A DNA stretch of 64,000 nt from assembly GCA_002304925.1 (NCBI GenBank), contig DBPT01000004.1, forward strand, positions 19,763 through 83,762, in the 5' to 3' direction. Both the position numbers and the translations under genes were made by a program. Within the stretch, counting starts at the first letter, position 1, and each line of letters opens with the position of its first letter. This stretch comes from Prolixibacteraceae bacterium UBA1413. GTDB lineage: Bacteria; Bacteroidota; Bacteroidia; Bacteroidales; Prolixibacteraceae. This document shows, one piece after another, positions 27,440 through 36,415 of this stretch. Below the pieces are notes generated by a model. That model worked only from the letters and a program-made list of their open reading frames with translations, did not search any database and had not been told where the DNA came from.

Positions 27440-28354
27440 ATGGAGTATTTCAGGGAACATAAGAATGGATTGATCGGCACCGTGGTTTTTCATGTGGCCC
27501 TCCTTCTCATGTTGTTCCTGCTAGGATTTTTCACGCCCTTGCCTCTTCCCGGGGAAGAGGGGTTTCTGGTCAATTTCGGGGATTCCGAAACCGGACTGGG
27601 GGAACTGGAACCTTCCCCCCTTGTGGAGAGTGAAGAACCGACCGCGACCGCGGAAGAGGAAGTCCCTGCCTATGTGCCGCCACCTCCCCCGCAACAGCCG
27701 GCGAAACCCGCCAAAGAAGAGATGATGACCCAGGATTATGAGCAGACGGCAGCCCTGGAAGCCGCCCGCAAGAAAAGGGAGGAAGAGCGGCAGAAACAGC
27801 TGGAGATCGAACGGCAACGGCAGGCGGAACTGGAGCGCCAGCGGCTGGCTGAGGAAGCGCGCCGCAAAGAGGAGGAAGAGAAACGGCGGATCGCCGAAAT
27901 TGAAAACCGTACCAAAGGGGCCTTCGGAACCCCCGCAGGAGGTGCTGCGGGCACCGGCAGCGGCAGCGGAACCAGCCAGGGCGTCTCCTACCCCGGCGGA
28001 AACCAGGGTTCTCCTACCGGAGATCCCAACTCCGGAAATTACGGCGCCGGAGGCAGCGGCTCCGGAACTTCGGGACCAGGAATCTCCTACAGCCTCTCCG
28101 GAAGAAAAGCCACCTCAACCCCCAAACCCAACTACCCCGGCCGTGAACAGGGTACCGTGGTCGTCAAAATCACCGTCGACCAGAATGGCAGGGTAACCGC
28201 GGCGGAACCCGGACAAAGAGGGACTACCACCATGAATCCCGACCTCCACGATGCAGCCAAAAGAGCTGCACTCCAGGCAAGATTCAACGTCGATACCAAC
28301 GCCCCTGCTTTTCAGACCGGTACCATCACCTACAGGTTTATCCAAAGCCAGTAA
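27440..28354 (+). CDS. TonB-like energy transducer
   Basis: A 304-residue protein. An N-terminal membrane helix (GTVVFHVALLLMLFLLGFF, about 13-31) is followed by a Pro-rich stretch, a long Glu/Arg-rich helix (about 100-155, TolA-like), a Gly/Ser-rich linker, and a C-terminal TonB fold (about 215-304: YPGREQGTVVVKITVDQNGRVTAAEPG, ALQARFN, GTITYRF). It would carry energy from the ExbB-ExbD channel to outer-membrane receptors. The start is 3 bp after exbD, giving a three-gene operon. Confidence 0.9.
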   Translation: MEYFREHKNGLIGTVVFHVALLLMLFLLGFFTPLPLPGEEGFLVNFGDSETGLGELEPSPLVESEEPTATAEEEVPAYVPPPPPQQPAKPAKEEMMTQDYEQTAALEAARKKREEERQKQLEIERQRQAELERQRLAEEARRKEEEEKRRIAEIENRTKGAFGTPAGGAAGTGSGSGTSQGVSYPGGNQGSPTGDPNSGNYGAGGSGSGTSGPGISYSLSGRKATSTPKPNYPGREQGTVVVKITVDQNGRVTAAEPGQRGTTTMNPDLHDAAKRAALQARFNVDTNAPAFQTGTITYRFIQSQ

Positions 28355-28387
28355 CAAGCAAGAGGTTCCTGATAAACAAAACTTTAC

Positions 28388-29146
28388 ATGACCAATATCT
28401 GGATCAATTCCCTGATCAGCACCCTGCTGGTAAGCTTTATCTCGATCACCGGGATTTTTTTCCTCGCCCTGAAAGCCAAAAAACTCCAGAACATCGTTTT
28501 TATCCTCGTCAGTCTGGCCGTGGGAGCCCTGCTGGGGAACGTCTTCTTTCACCTGATCCCCGAATCCTTTGAGTCGATTGACAACCACGGAGTGATTGCC
28601 GTACTGATCCTGTCGGGGATCCTGGTCTTTTTTGTGATGGAGAAATTTCTTCACTGGCACCACGGACATGATTTGGCGCATATCGGGGAGCATCCGCGGG
28701 CTTACGGCTATATCAGCCTGATGGCTGATGCATTGCACAACTTCACCGACGGGATCCTGATTGCCGCCGGGTGGATGACAGGACCGGAAATCGGCATTGC
28801 CACCACCCTCGCCGTGGTCCTTCATGAAATTCCCCAGGAGGTCAGTGATTTCGGAATTCTCATCCACGCGGGATTTACCGCGACAAGGGCGTTGTGGCTC
28901 AATTTCTACGCGGCACTCGCCGCCATCCTGGGAACTGTCATCACCCTCCTTGCCGGTTCAGCGGTGGAATCCCTCTCCGAATATGTCCTGCCGGTCGCCG
29001 CAGGTGGTTTTATCTACCTGGCAGGAACCGACCTGATGCCTGAACTCAACAAGGAACACTCCTGGAAGAAGTCACTCCTCCAACTGGCCATGATCCTTGC
29101 CGGATTGCTGTTGATGTACCTGGTCAGCAGCGGACACAACCACTAA
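28388..29146 (+). CDS. ZIP-family metal transporter
   Basis: A 252-residue inner-membrane protein with about seven or eight helices. Diagnostic metal-site motifs are ALHNFTDGILIAAGW and HEIPQEVSDFGIL, plus a His-rich loop FLHWHHGHD between helices 3 and 4. It probably imports zinc or a related divalent cation. It starts 33 bp after the TonB-like gene and may be read from the same promoter. No Zur- or DtxR-like site was recognised upstream. Confidence 0.92.
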   Translation: MTNIWINSLISTLLVSFISITGIFFLALKAKKLQNIVFILVSLAVGALLGNVFFHLIPESFESIDNHGVIAVLILSGILVFFVMEKFLHWHHGHDLAHIGEHPRAYGYISLMADALHNFTDGILIAAGWMTGPEIGIATTLAVVLHEIPQEVSDFGILIHAGFTATRALWLNFYAALAAILGTVITLLAGSAVESLSEYVLPVAAGGFIYLAGTDLMPELNKEHSWKKSLLQLAMILAGLLLMYLVSSGHNH

Positions 29147-29227
29147 AGCCGTCGCTACGCTCCGGCAGGTTGAGTTTAAAGTTGAGATTGCGTGAGAACC
29201 CCGATAGAGGTTCTCCAGTAACAGGTA

Positions 29228-30892
29228 TTACCCGAACTCCACAAAATGTCCCAATTTCTTGTACTGCTCGTAGAGCCGGGCGTACTTCTCTGCATTTTCG
29301 GGAATGGGACGGTATTCGGTTTCGATGCCGCCGCCCATTTTTTTCTGGGCTTCTTCGGTCGTGGCATGGATCCCCGCTGCCACAGAAGCCGCCATGGCCG
29401 ATCCGAGGGCACATGCCTGTTCCGAGCGGGCTACCTTGATGGGCATATTCAGCACATCGGCGACCACCTGCATCACGAAAGGCGACTTTTTGGCCACGCC
29501 CCCCAGGGCGATGACCCCGTCGATGCGTACACCCTCTTCCATGAAACGGTCGTTGATGGCTTTGGACCCGAAGGCTGTGGCTTCCACCAGGGCACGGAAG
29601 ATCCTCGGGGCGTCGGACCCCAGGTTGAGGCCTGTGATGGCCCCCGTGAGGTTCTGGTTGGCATCGGGGGTGCGGCGGCCGTTGAGCCAGTCCAGGGCCA
29701 CCAGTCCGCTTTCCCCGATGGGTAGTCTGGCAGCCTCCTCGCTCAGCCGGGCAATGATCTTCCCCGACACCTCATCGGCAAGTTTTTGCCGGGTTCCTTC
29801 GTCAACCAGCGACGTTTCCTGAAGAAGGGTGGTCAGGGGCCATTCCAGCAGTTTGCGGAACCAGGCATAGATATCGCCGAAAGCCGATTGCCCGGCTTCC
29901 AGCCCCATCATCCCCGGCACGATCGACCCGTCGACCTGTCCGCAGATGCCGCTCACCAGCCGGTCGTTAATTTCGTCCATGGGTGCCACCAACATGTCAC
30001 AGGTGGATGTGCCCATCACCTTGGAGAGGTGGTAAGGCTGTATCTCAGCGCCCAAAGCACCCAGGTGGGCATCAAAGGCACCCACGCCCACCGTCACACC
30101 TTCCGGAAGGCCCAACTTGGCGGCCCATTCAGGGGTCAGCGTTCCGGCAGAGATATCGCAGGTGTAAGTATCCTTGTACAGACGGTCGCGCAAGCCGGCG
30201 AGCAGGGGATCCAGGGCGACCAGAAACGCTTCGGAAGGCAGTCCGCCGAAAGCTTCGTGCCACATCGCCTTATGGCCCGCAGCACAACGGCTGCGCTTCA
30301 GGGTGAGGGGATCGCTATTGCCCGTCAGAATGGCGGGAATCCAGTCACAATGCTCCACCCAGCTGTAAGCACTCCGCAAAACGGCAGTGTCCTCGCGCAA
30401 AACGTGAAGGATCTTCGCCCAGAACCATTCCGAAGAATATACCCCCCCTTCATATTGCGTGAAGTCGGTGTCCCACTTTCGCGCCAAACTGTTGATCTCA
30501 GCGGCTTCCTGAACGGCGGTATGGTCCTTCCACAGAATGAACATGGCGTTGGGATTCTCCCGGAATCCGTCGGTGAGCGCCAGGGGCGTCCCCCTTTCGT
30601 CCACGGCAACAGGAGTGGAACCCGTCGTATCGACGGAAATTCCCGCCACCTGTTCCGCCACTCCCGGAGGAGCCTGCCGCAACGCCTCCTTTACGGTATA
30701 TTCCAGCCCTTCAAGATAATCCAGGGGATGCTGACGAAACTGGTTCTTCCCCGGATCACAATACAATCCTTTCTTCCACCGGGGATATTCAAATACCGCA
30801 CCGGCGATTTCTTCCCCTGTGGAAGTGTCCACGATCAGTGACCGTACGGAATCGGTCCCGTAATCGAGACCTATGGTATACTTCTTGCTCAT
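29228..30892 (-). CDS. araB: Ribulokinase
   Basis: FGGY-family kinase that phosphorylates L-ribulose in arabinose catabolism. The 554-residue length is normal for AraB. Seen: N-terminal YTIGLDYGTDSVRSLIVDT (4-22), the ribulokinase signatures GISVDTTGSTPVAVDERGTPLAL, CAAGHKAMWH and GTSTCDMLVAP, and the C-terminal FGGY motif region RALVEATAFGSKAINDRFMEEG...IALGGVAKKSPFVMQVVADVL. It lies 98 bp after the sugar symporter in an arabinose cluster; araD lies 7 kb away and araA is not in this window. Confidence 0.96.
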   Translation of the reverse strand: MSKKYTIGLDYGTDSVRSLIVDTSTGEEIAGAVFEYPRWKKGLYCDPGKNQFRQHPLDYLEGLEYTVKEALRQAPPGVAEQVAGISVDTTGSTPVAVDERGTPLALTDGFRENPNAMFILWKDHTAVQEAAEINSLARKWDTDFTQYEGGVYSSEWFWAKILHVLREDTAVLRSAYSWVEHCDWIPAILTGNSDPLTLKRSRCAAGHKAMWHEAFGGLPSEAFLVALDPLLAGLRDRLYKDTYTCDISAGTLTPEWAAKLGLPEGVTVGVGAFDAHLGALGAEIQPYHLSKVMGTSTCDMLVAPMDEINDRLVSGICGQVDGSIVPGMMGLEAGQSAFGDIYAWFRKLLEWPLTTLLQETSLVDEGTRQKLADEVSGKIIARLSEEAARLPIGESGLVALDWLNGRRTPDANQNLTGAITGLNLGSDAPRIFRALVEATAFGSKAINDRFMEEGVRIDGVIALGGVAKKSPFVMQVVADVLNMPIKVARSEQACALGSAMAASVAAGIHATTEEAQKKMGGGIETEYRPIPENAEKYARLYEQYKKLGHFVEFG

Positions 30893-30990
30893 ATTCTTCC
30901 CAATAAAAATTACTATATTTAATCACCTCATCTTAAGGCATTTAAGGCTCGGAATCCAAGACTCAAAAACCATAATTGCCTTCCGGTCCT

Positions 30991-32871
30991 CTACCAGAAG
31001 TAGAAGTAGAAAATCGCCACGACGCTCAGAATGATGACGGTGTGGATCACATCCCACTTGTTCCAGCTGGCGCGTGTCTCAGCGATATTTTCGGGGGTTT
31101 GGGTACCCTTCATGGTATATTTCAGCTTTTCAGCTGCCGGCGCCGGAGTCAGCAGACTGATGGCCACCACCAGGATGATGCAGAAGGCGAACAGATAGGC
31201 GGTAAAAACGTAGGAATTGACAGCGGCGATGTCAAAGAGGAAGCCGTACTGGCCCGAGAACATGGTACCGAGTTTTGTTCCTACCTGTGAAATGAGGTTG
31301 GTGGCATGTTCTTTGGCTTGGGGAGATACAACCGCCATAGTCTGTGCGGCTTCGTTTACCGATGACTGGAAGGTTCCGGCCAGGTCAGCCGGCAGCACTT
31401 CTGCCAGCCGGTTCTGGAATGACTGCATATTGGTCAGCAGCAGGTCGCGGGTATATTCGGTAGCGCTGCCGATCCGGGAAACCAGCTTTTGGGCAGTGGC
31501 GACCAGTTCGGCTTTTGCGCCGATGGTGACATTCAGCGCCAGCCGGAACATCCCCAGGGTGAAGCCTACGATCATGCCCCACATGGCGCCTTTGGCGGTG
31601 GTACGTTTCCAGAAGACGCCCAGGATGAAGACGGTGGCGATGGCGGGAGCAAGCAGACCCTGGACCGCCTGAAGGTAGTCGTAGAGCACCTTGCCCAGAC
31701 CCAGCATGACGGGGATCCAGACTACGCCGAGGACCACCACGGCCACCGTGGCCATCCTGCCCACGTAAAGGAGATGTTTTTCACTGGATTCAGGCCTGAA
31801 TTTCTTATAGAAGTCACCTACAAACAAAGCCGCGGAAGAGTTGAAGAGGGAGGCCAGGGAACTCATCAGGGCGGCCAGCAGGCCGCAAACCACGACACCT
31901 TTAATTCCTGCGGGAAGCAGTTGCGACACCATGGCGGCAAAAGCGGAATCACTCGACGCTACCGTAATGATACCCTTCTGATTCAAGGCAAAAGCGATCA
32001 TTCCGGGGATCAGGAAGATAAACACCGGAAGCAATTTGAAATAACCTCCCAGAATAGCCCCCCGGCGGGCTTCCTTCTGGTTACGTCCCGACAGGACACG
32101 CTGCACAATGTACTGGTCGGTACACCAGTACCAGAATCCGATCACCATGGAAGCCACGATCACCCCCGGCCAGGGAAATTCCGGATCGGCAGCCGACCGG
32201 ATCAGGTGAATGTTGGGGCCTGCGATATTCTGGACTTCCACCCATCCGCCGACTTTTACCAGTCCGATCGCCAGGATCACAATGGAACCGATCAGCAAAA
32301 CGGGGGATTGCAGCACGGAAGTGTAAAGGACGGCTTTCATCCCTCCCAGTACGGTGTAGAGCCCTGTAATCACCACCAGCCCTATGGCGCTCACCCAGAA
32401 GAAATCGATGCCCCAGAGGGTCTCAATGCCAAAGACCTCCTTGAAAACCACACCCCCCGCATACACGGTGACGGCCACCTTGGTCAGCACATAGCTCACC
32501 AGCGAGATCAGGGACAGGATGGTCCGGGAACCCGCCGAAAACCGACGTTCCAGATATTCCGGCATGGTAAAGATCTTGATCCGATCGTAAAAAGGAACAA
32601 ATACCCAACCCAGGATCAGGATGATCCATGCCTGAATTTCCCAGTGCGCCATGGCCATTCCGCTGATAAAACCGGCACCCGCCAGCCCTACCAGATGTTC
32701 GGACCCAATGTTGGAAGCAAAAATCGATGACCCGATCGAAAGCCAGCCGGCATCCTTGCCCGCCAGAAAATAATCGGTGGTGTCCTTCTCCTTCTGCCTG
32801 ATGACATACACTATGATGCCAATCATGGCCAGGAAGAACAATGCCAGAATAATCCAGTCCAATGTACCCAT
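30991..32871 (-). CDS. Sodium/sugar symporter (SSS family)
   Basis: A 626-residue transporter of the SGLT type with about 13-14 helices. The N-terminus DTTDYFLAGKDAGWLSIGSSIFASNIGSEHLVGLAG is diagnostic. It probably brings L-arabinose (or galactose) into the cell with Na+, judged by its place between araR and araB. A segment of about 90 residues (about 455-545) between late helices is unusually long, helical and Gln/Ala-rich. The start lies 23 bp after the araR stop, so the three genes form an operon. Confidence 0.92.
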   Translation of the reverse strand: MGTLDWIILALFFLAMIGIIVYVIRQKEKDTTDYFLAGKDAGWLSIGSSIFASNIGSEHLVGLAGAGFISGMAMAHWEIQAWIILILGWVFVPFYDRIKIFTMPEYLERRFSAGSRTILSLISLVSYVLTKVAVTVYAGGVVFKEVFGIETLWGIDFFWVSAIGLVVITGLYTVLGGMKAVLYTSVLQSPVLLIGSIVILAIGLVKVGGWVEVQNIAGPNIHLIRSAADPEFPWPGVIVASMVIGFWYWCTDQYIVQRVLSGRNQKEARRGAILGGYFKLLPVFIFLIPGMIAFALNQKGIITVASSDSAFAAMVSQLLPAGIKGVVVCGLLAALMSSLASLFNSSAALFVGDFYKKFRPESSEKHLLYVGRMATVAVVVLGVVWIPVMLGLGKVLYDYLQAVQGLLAPAIATVFILGVFWKRTTAKGAMWGMIVGFTLGMFRLALNVTIGAKAELVATAQKLVSRIGSATEYTRDLLLTNMQSFQNRLAEVLPADLAGTFQSSVNEAAQTMAVVSPQAKEHATNLISQVGTKLGTMFSGQYGFLFDIAAVNSYVFTAYLFAFCIILVVAISLLTPAPAAEKLKYTMKGTQTPENIAETRASWNKWDVIHTVIILSVVAIFYFYFW

Positions 32872-32894
32872 TTTTTAGTTTTATTTAGTTATTA

Positions 32895-33578
32895 TCAGAA
32901 CTTTACGATTCTTTCCGTGGTGATATCCGAGACCTCTCTGTCAAGGGTGTAATAGTGGGCGCCCTTGCGCGATTCCGTAAAATTCATCTCGCTGGTCTTT
33001 GTAAGCAGTCCGAGCGAAAGTATCTTTTTCCGGAAATTCCCCGCATCAAACCCGCGCTGGTAAATCGCCTCATACAATTTTCTCAGTTGGAGCAGGGTAA
33101 ATTTTTCGGGAAGCAGTTCGCTTCCCGCCAAACTGTAACTCGCCTTATGCTGTAAACTGATCAGCGCCTTCCGGATCATCTCGCCATGGTCAAAGATCAG
33201 TTCCGGAAGGTTTGTCAACGGCCACCAGCGGGCTCCGTGACGATCGAGGAGTTCCATGTCCTGCTGATGGATCCTGATCAGGGAATAGTAAGCCACACTG
33301 ACCACCCGTACACCAGGCTCCCGGTGGGGATTCGAAAAAGTAGCCACCTGCTCCAGAAAAATATCGGTCAGCCCTGTCGTTTCCAGCAAAACCCGCGCTG
33401 CCGCCTCTTCACAGGATTCCATCTCCCGGATAAATCCCCCCATCAGGGACCATTTTCCCTTGACAGGCTCAAAACTGCGGGGATACAGCAGCAATCTCAA
33501 CTCACCCGATTCATAGCCGAAAATTACACAATCAACCGCCAGAAGGTGTTTTGATTGCCCTTTGTAATACTCTACCAT
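32895..33578 (-). CDS. araR: Nudix-type transcriptional regulator, AraR-like
   Basis: A 227-residue protein with an N-terminal Nudix-like fold (about 10-140: LAVDCVIFGYESGELRLLLYPR, KGKWSLMGGFIREMESCEEAAARVLLETTGL) and a C-terminal winged helix (about 150-227: FTLLQLRKLYEAIYQRGFDAGNFRKKILSLGLL). The Nudix box is degenerate (GGFIREMESCEEAAARVLLE), as in NrtR-family regulators that bind a ligand rather than hydrolyse it. In Bacteroidetes this type (AraR) represses arabinose genes and senses arabinose. It leads the operon with the symporter and araB. A palindrome lies just upstream. Confidence 0.88.
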   Translation of the reverse strand: MVEYYKGQSKHLLAVDCVIFGYESGELRLLLYPRSFEPVKGKWSLMGGFIREMESCEEAAARVLLETTGLTDIFLEQVATFSNPHREPGVRVVSVAYYSLIRIHQQDMELLDRHGARWWPLTNLPELIFDHGEMIRKALISLQHKASYSLAGSELLPEKFTLLQLRKLYEAIYQRGFDAGNFRKKILSLGLLTKTSEMNFTESRKGAHYYTLDREVSDITTERIVKF

Positions 33579-33602
33579 GATTTCAATTTGATAGTAAAAC
33601 TA

Positions 33603-33623
33603 TAAAAGTATGATTTACTTTTA
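33603..33623. promoter_or_regulatory. Candidate AraR operator
   Basis: Perfect 8-bp arms TAAAAGTA and TACTTTTA separated by TGATT, 25 nt upstream of the araR ATG. A dimeric regulator site in front of its own gene suggests autoregulation. I did not find a full second copy upstream of araD or galK. Confidence 0.5.
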
Positions 33624-33678
33624 AGACAAATCATCCCTTTTTATATAAAACATGTTTTAAAACACATGGATTCTTGTC

Positions 33679-33705
33679 AAAAAAAACACCCGGGCATGCC
33701 GGGTG
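33679..33705 (-). terminator. Terminator after the MFS transporter gene
   Basis: Stem CACCCGG/CCGGGTG (33687-33693, 33699-33705), loop GCATG; on the minus strand it is followed by eight U. A T-run on the other side makes it partly bidirectional. Confidence 0.85.
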
Positions 33706-33731
33706 GTTTTTAATATCTGGAACGGAAGAAA

Positions 33732-34937
33732 TCAGGTTCTTATTTTGGAACCTTTTGTTGCAAAGAAGATCAGATAGGCATAATAGATGAACAGGCAGCT
33801 GATGGCGATCACCACGGAAGCGGTTGCCGTTTGGATGGCACCCATCAGGGGCATCAGGATTGCTGCGCCGATCACGCCGGTGGCGATGACGCCTGAAGCG
33901 ACCTTGGCATGGGGTCCCAGGTCTTCGAGGGCCAGGTTATAGATGGTGGGCCACATGATGGAGTGGAACAGTCCGGTCCCCAGGAACAGCCACAGGGCGA
34001 GATTGCCGGAATCGCTGCCGATGATCAGGGCAGCAGCCACCAGGATGGCTCCTCCGATGGCGCAGAGGGTGAGAATATTCCGGGCGGTATATTTCTGAAG
34101 GATGAAGATGCCGATCAGACGACCGACCATCAATCCTCCCCAGTAGTATTTCAGCATGTCGATCCGGTCTTCGGAGGAGAAGGAGAAACCGATTTTATCA
34201 GAAAAATCAGCAAAGAAGCTGGGAATGCCAATTTCGATACCCATATAGAAAAAGATGGCCAGGAAACCGAGCCACATGTGGGGGTACTGGAATGCGCTCT
34301 TCTTATACTCTTTCTTGACGCCCGTGAGTTCGTCATCTTCCAGTCCGGTGAGGTTGGGAAGTTTCAGGAAGAACATGATGATGAGGATGACCACGGTAAT
34401 GGCTCCGATCAGTCCGAACGGGAACTGGACGGCTTTGGGGTCGCTGGTGTCGTTAACGATCAGCATGGAGACGAATATCGGGGCGATCACGGTAGCGACG
34501 GAGTTGAGGGCATTGGTCAGCGTAAGTCGGCTGGCGGCGGTTTCAGGAGCTCCCAATGCATTGACATAAGGGTTGGCGGCCACCTGGAGGATCACCACAC
34601 CGATGGCAAAAACAGCCACAGCCACCAGGAAGGGGATATACCCCATGGCAACAAGCGGGATGCAAAGGAAAAACCCGAAGGCAACCAGGGCGAGTCCCGA
34701 CAAAACACCGTTCTTGTATCCGATCCGGTGGATCAGGAAGCCAACAGGCACCGACAGCGCATAGGCGCCGTAGAAGAAGGTGTTGGGAAGCTGTTTCTGC
34801 ACGTCGTTCAACCCGAAAGCATCTTTCAGGAAGTCGATCATCGAATTGTTCATCGTTGTAATGAAGCCGAACAGGAAAAAGAGGGACGCCATTACGATCA
34901 ACGGGAACAAATACTTGTTTTTAGATTTTTCAGTCAT
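33732..34937 (-). CDS. Sugar MFS transporter (FucP/GlcP-like)
   Basis: A 401-residue permease with 12 predicted helices of the major facilitator superfamily. The N-terminal FFLFGFITTMNNSMIDFLKDAFGLN and FYGAYALSVPVGFLIHRIGYKNGVLSGL, plus VAANPYVNALGAPETAASRLTLTNALNSVATVI, match the FucP/glucose-galactose transporter type. Next to galK it is probably a galactose or glucose/galactose proton symporter. It is followed by a strong terminator. Confidence 0.9.
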   Translation of the reverse strand: MTEKSKNKYLFPLIVMASLFFLFGFITTMNNSMIDFLKDAFGLNDVQKQLPNTFFYGAYALSVPVGFLIHRIGYKNGVLSGLALVAFGFFLCIPLVAMGYIPFLVAVAVFAIGVVILQVAANPYVNALGAPETAASRLTLTNALNSVATVIAPIFVSMLIVNDTSDPKAVQFPFGLIGAITVVILIIMFFLKLPNLTGLEDDELTGVKKEYKKSAFQYPHMWLGFLAIFFYMGIEIGIPSFFADFSDKIGFSFSSEDRIDMLKYYWGGLMVGRLIGIFILQKYTARNILTLCAIGGAILVAAALIIGSDSGNLALWLFLGTGLFHSIMWPTIYNLALEDLGPHAKVASGVIATGVIGAAILMPLMGAIQTATASVVIAISCLFIYYAYLIFFATKGSKIRT

Positions 34938-34967
34938 TTTTTTCTAAATATTTATAAACACTTAAGT

Positions 34968-35030
34968 TGATTGTTGATTGCCAGATTGCAGATCGCGGAA
35001 TTCGGATTGCCCGATTGCGGAACGCGGATT
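34968..35030. repeat. Short ATTGC/GATTGC repeat tract
   Basis: Between galK and the MFS gene: repeated ATTGATTGTTGATTGCCAG-like and GATTGC-GATCGCGG-like words, degenerate and about 6-13 bp long. It is low complexity and shows no coding. Confidence 0.5.
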
Positions 35031-35094
35031 TAGAACATTGGACATAACAGTAGTCCGACCTCGTTGTGCTCTAATACCCTGGTATTCTGACCCT

Positions 35095-36255
35095 CTAGAA
35101 AAGTCTTTTTGCGCCGTCGCCGATTTCAGCCACGTAGAAGGCTGGTTTCAGTCCGGTTTTCAGCTCATAGTTCTTTCCGACTTCAGCGATGAAGGTATCG
35201 ATGGCCTCGTCTTTCACCAGGCTAACGGTGCAACCGCCGAAGCCGCCTCCGGTCATTCGGGATCCGATGACGCCTTCTATTTTGCGGGCTTCATCGACCA
35301 TGGTATCCAGTTCGTGCCCCGTCACCTCGTAATCGTCGCGCAGGGAGTCGTGGGAGCCGTTCATCAGCCGGCCGAATTCTTCAATATTTCCGGCACGCAA
35401 TTGTTTGACTGCCTCTTCAGTCCGTTCGATCTCGCTGATGACGTGACGGGCCCTCTTGCGGGCCGCTTCATTTTCAATTTTGTCTTCCAGTTGCAGGAAT
35501 TCATCCCACGACACCTGGGCCAACACCTTGATAGGTTTGTATTTACTGATGGCTTCCACAGCTGCATGGCATTCCGACACCCGGAGGTTGTACATTCCCG
35601 AGTCTAGTTTGTGCGGACTGTTGGTATTGCTGATGACGATCTTGATACCGTCGAGTTCGACGGGTACCAGGTCATAGTCGAGGGTATCGCAGTTCAGGAA
35701 GATGGCATGGCCTTCCTTGCCCATCCCCGAAGCGAACTGGTCCATGATCCCGCACATGACGCCGGCAAACTCATGTTCGGCTTTCTGGCTCATCTTGATC
35801 AACTCAAGCCGGTCGAGACCGATCTCCCACGATTCGTTGACGGCTATGGCCGTCACCATCTCCAGCGCGGCCGAAGAGGAAAGTCCCGCACCATTGGGAA
35901 CATCGCCAAATACCAGGATATCGGCGCCCTGCTCAAATTTTACCCCTTTCTTCAAAAACTGGGCAAACACCCCGATGGGATAGTTGACCCACTCCTTCCC
36001 CACCTTCTTATCAAGGTCCTCAAGTTTTACCTCAGTTTCAAAGGGGAGGTTCAGCGAAGCAAACCTGACACTTTTCCTGTCGGTTTTCCGCAGGAAAAGA
36101 TAAGCGCCGAAACTCAGCGCACAGGGAAATACAAATCCTCCGTTGTAATCGGTATGCTCGCCGATCAGGTTCACCCTTCCCGGGGAAAAAAAACCGTGAA
36201 ACTCCCCGGCACCGTACCTGGAAATGAATTTTTCCTTTAATTCGTTAACTGTCAT
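35095..36255 (-). CDS. galK: Galactokinase
   Basis: GHMP kinase that makes galactose-1-phosphate. The 386-residue protein has SPGRVNLIGEHTDYNGGFVFP (26-46), the ATP-binding GDVPNGAGLSSSAALEM (about 118-134), VMCGIMDQFASGMGKEGHAIFLNCD with the catalytic Asp, and RMTGGGFGGCTVSLV near the C-terminus. It is divergent from galM and upstream of the sugar MFS gene; together these form the entry to the Leloir pathway. galT/galE are not in the window. Confidence 0.97.
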   Translation of the reverse strand: MTVNELKEKFISRYGAGEFHGFFSPGRVNLIGEHTDYNGGFVFPCALSFGAYLFLRKTDRKSVRFASLNLPFETEVKLEDLDKKVGKEWVNYPIGVFAQFLKKGVKFEQGADILVFGDVPNGAGLSSSAALEMVTAIAVNESWEIGLDRLELIKMSQKAEHEFAGVMCGIMDQFASGMGKEGHAIFLNCDTLDYDLVPVELDGIKIVISNTNSPHKLDSGMYNLRVSECHAAVEAISKYKPIKVLAQVSWDEFLQLEDKIENEAARKRARHVISEIERTEEAVKQLRAGNIEEFGRLMNGSHDSLRDDYEVTGHELDTMVDEARKIEGVIGSRMTGGGFGGCTVSLVKDEAIDTFIAEVGKNYELKTGLKPAFYVAEIGDGAKRLF

Positions 36256-36360
36256 AATTGGTCGTTATTTGATTGTTAATTGATCGAAATGCAGCTTGTG
36301 AAGCAAAATTAGAAATATTTTCCACACATCGGTTTTTAATTCTCACAATCACATTTTTTC

Positions 36361-36368
36361 TAACTTTG
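36361..36368 (+). promoter_or_regulatory. Promoter -7 element for galM
   Basis: TAACTTTG matches TAnnTTTG, 47 nt before the galM ATG. A T-rich block about 22 nt upstream stands in for the -33 box. Confidence 0.5.
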
Positions 36369-36415
36369 AAGCGTGATAGGAAAAGTTTTATTGAAATTAA
36401 TTTTACATAAAAACC

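Noticed and set aside
31489..32730. Plus-strand open frame of 413 codons opposite the SSS symporter
   Set aside because: Antisense shadow; polar and low-complexity translation.
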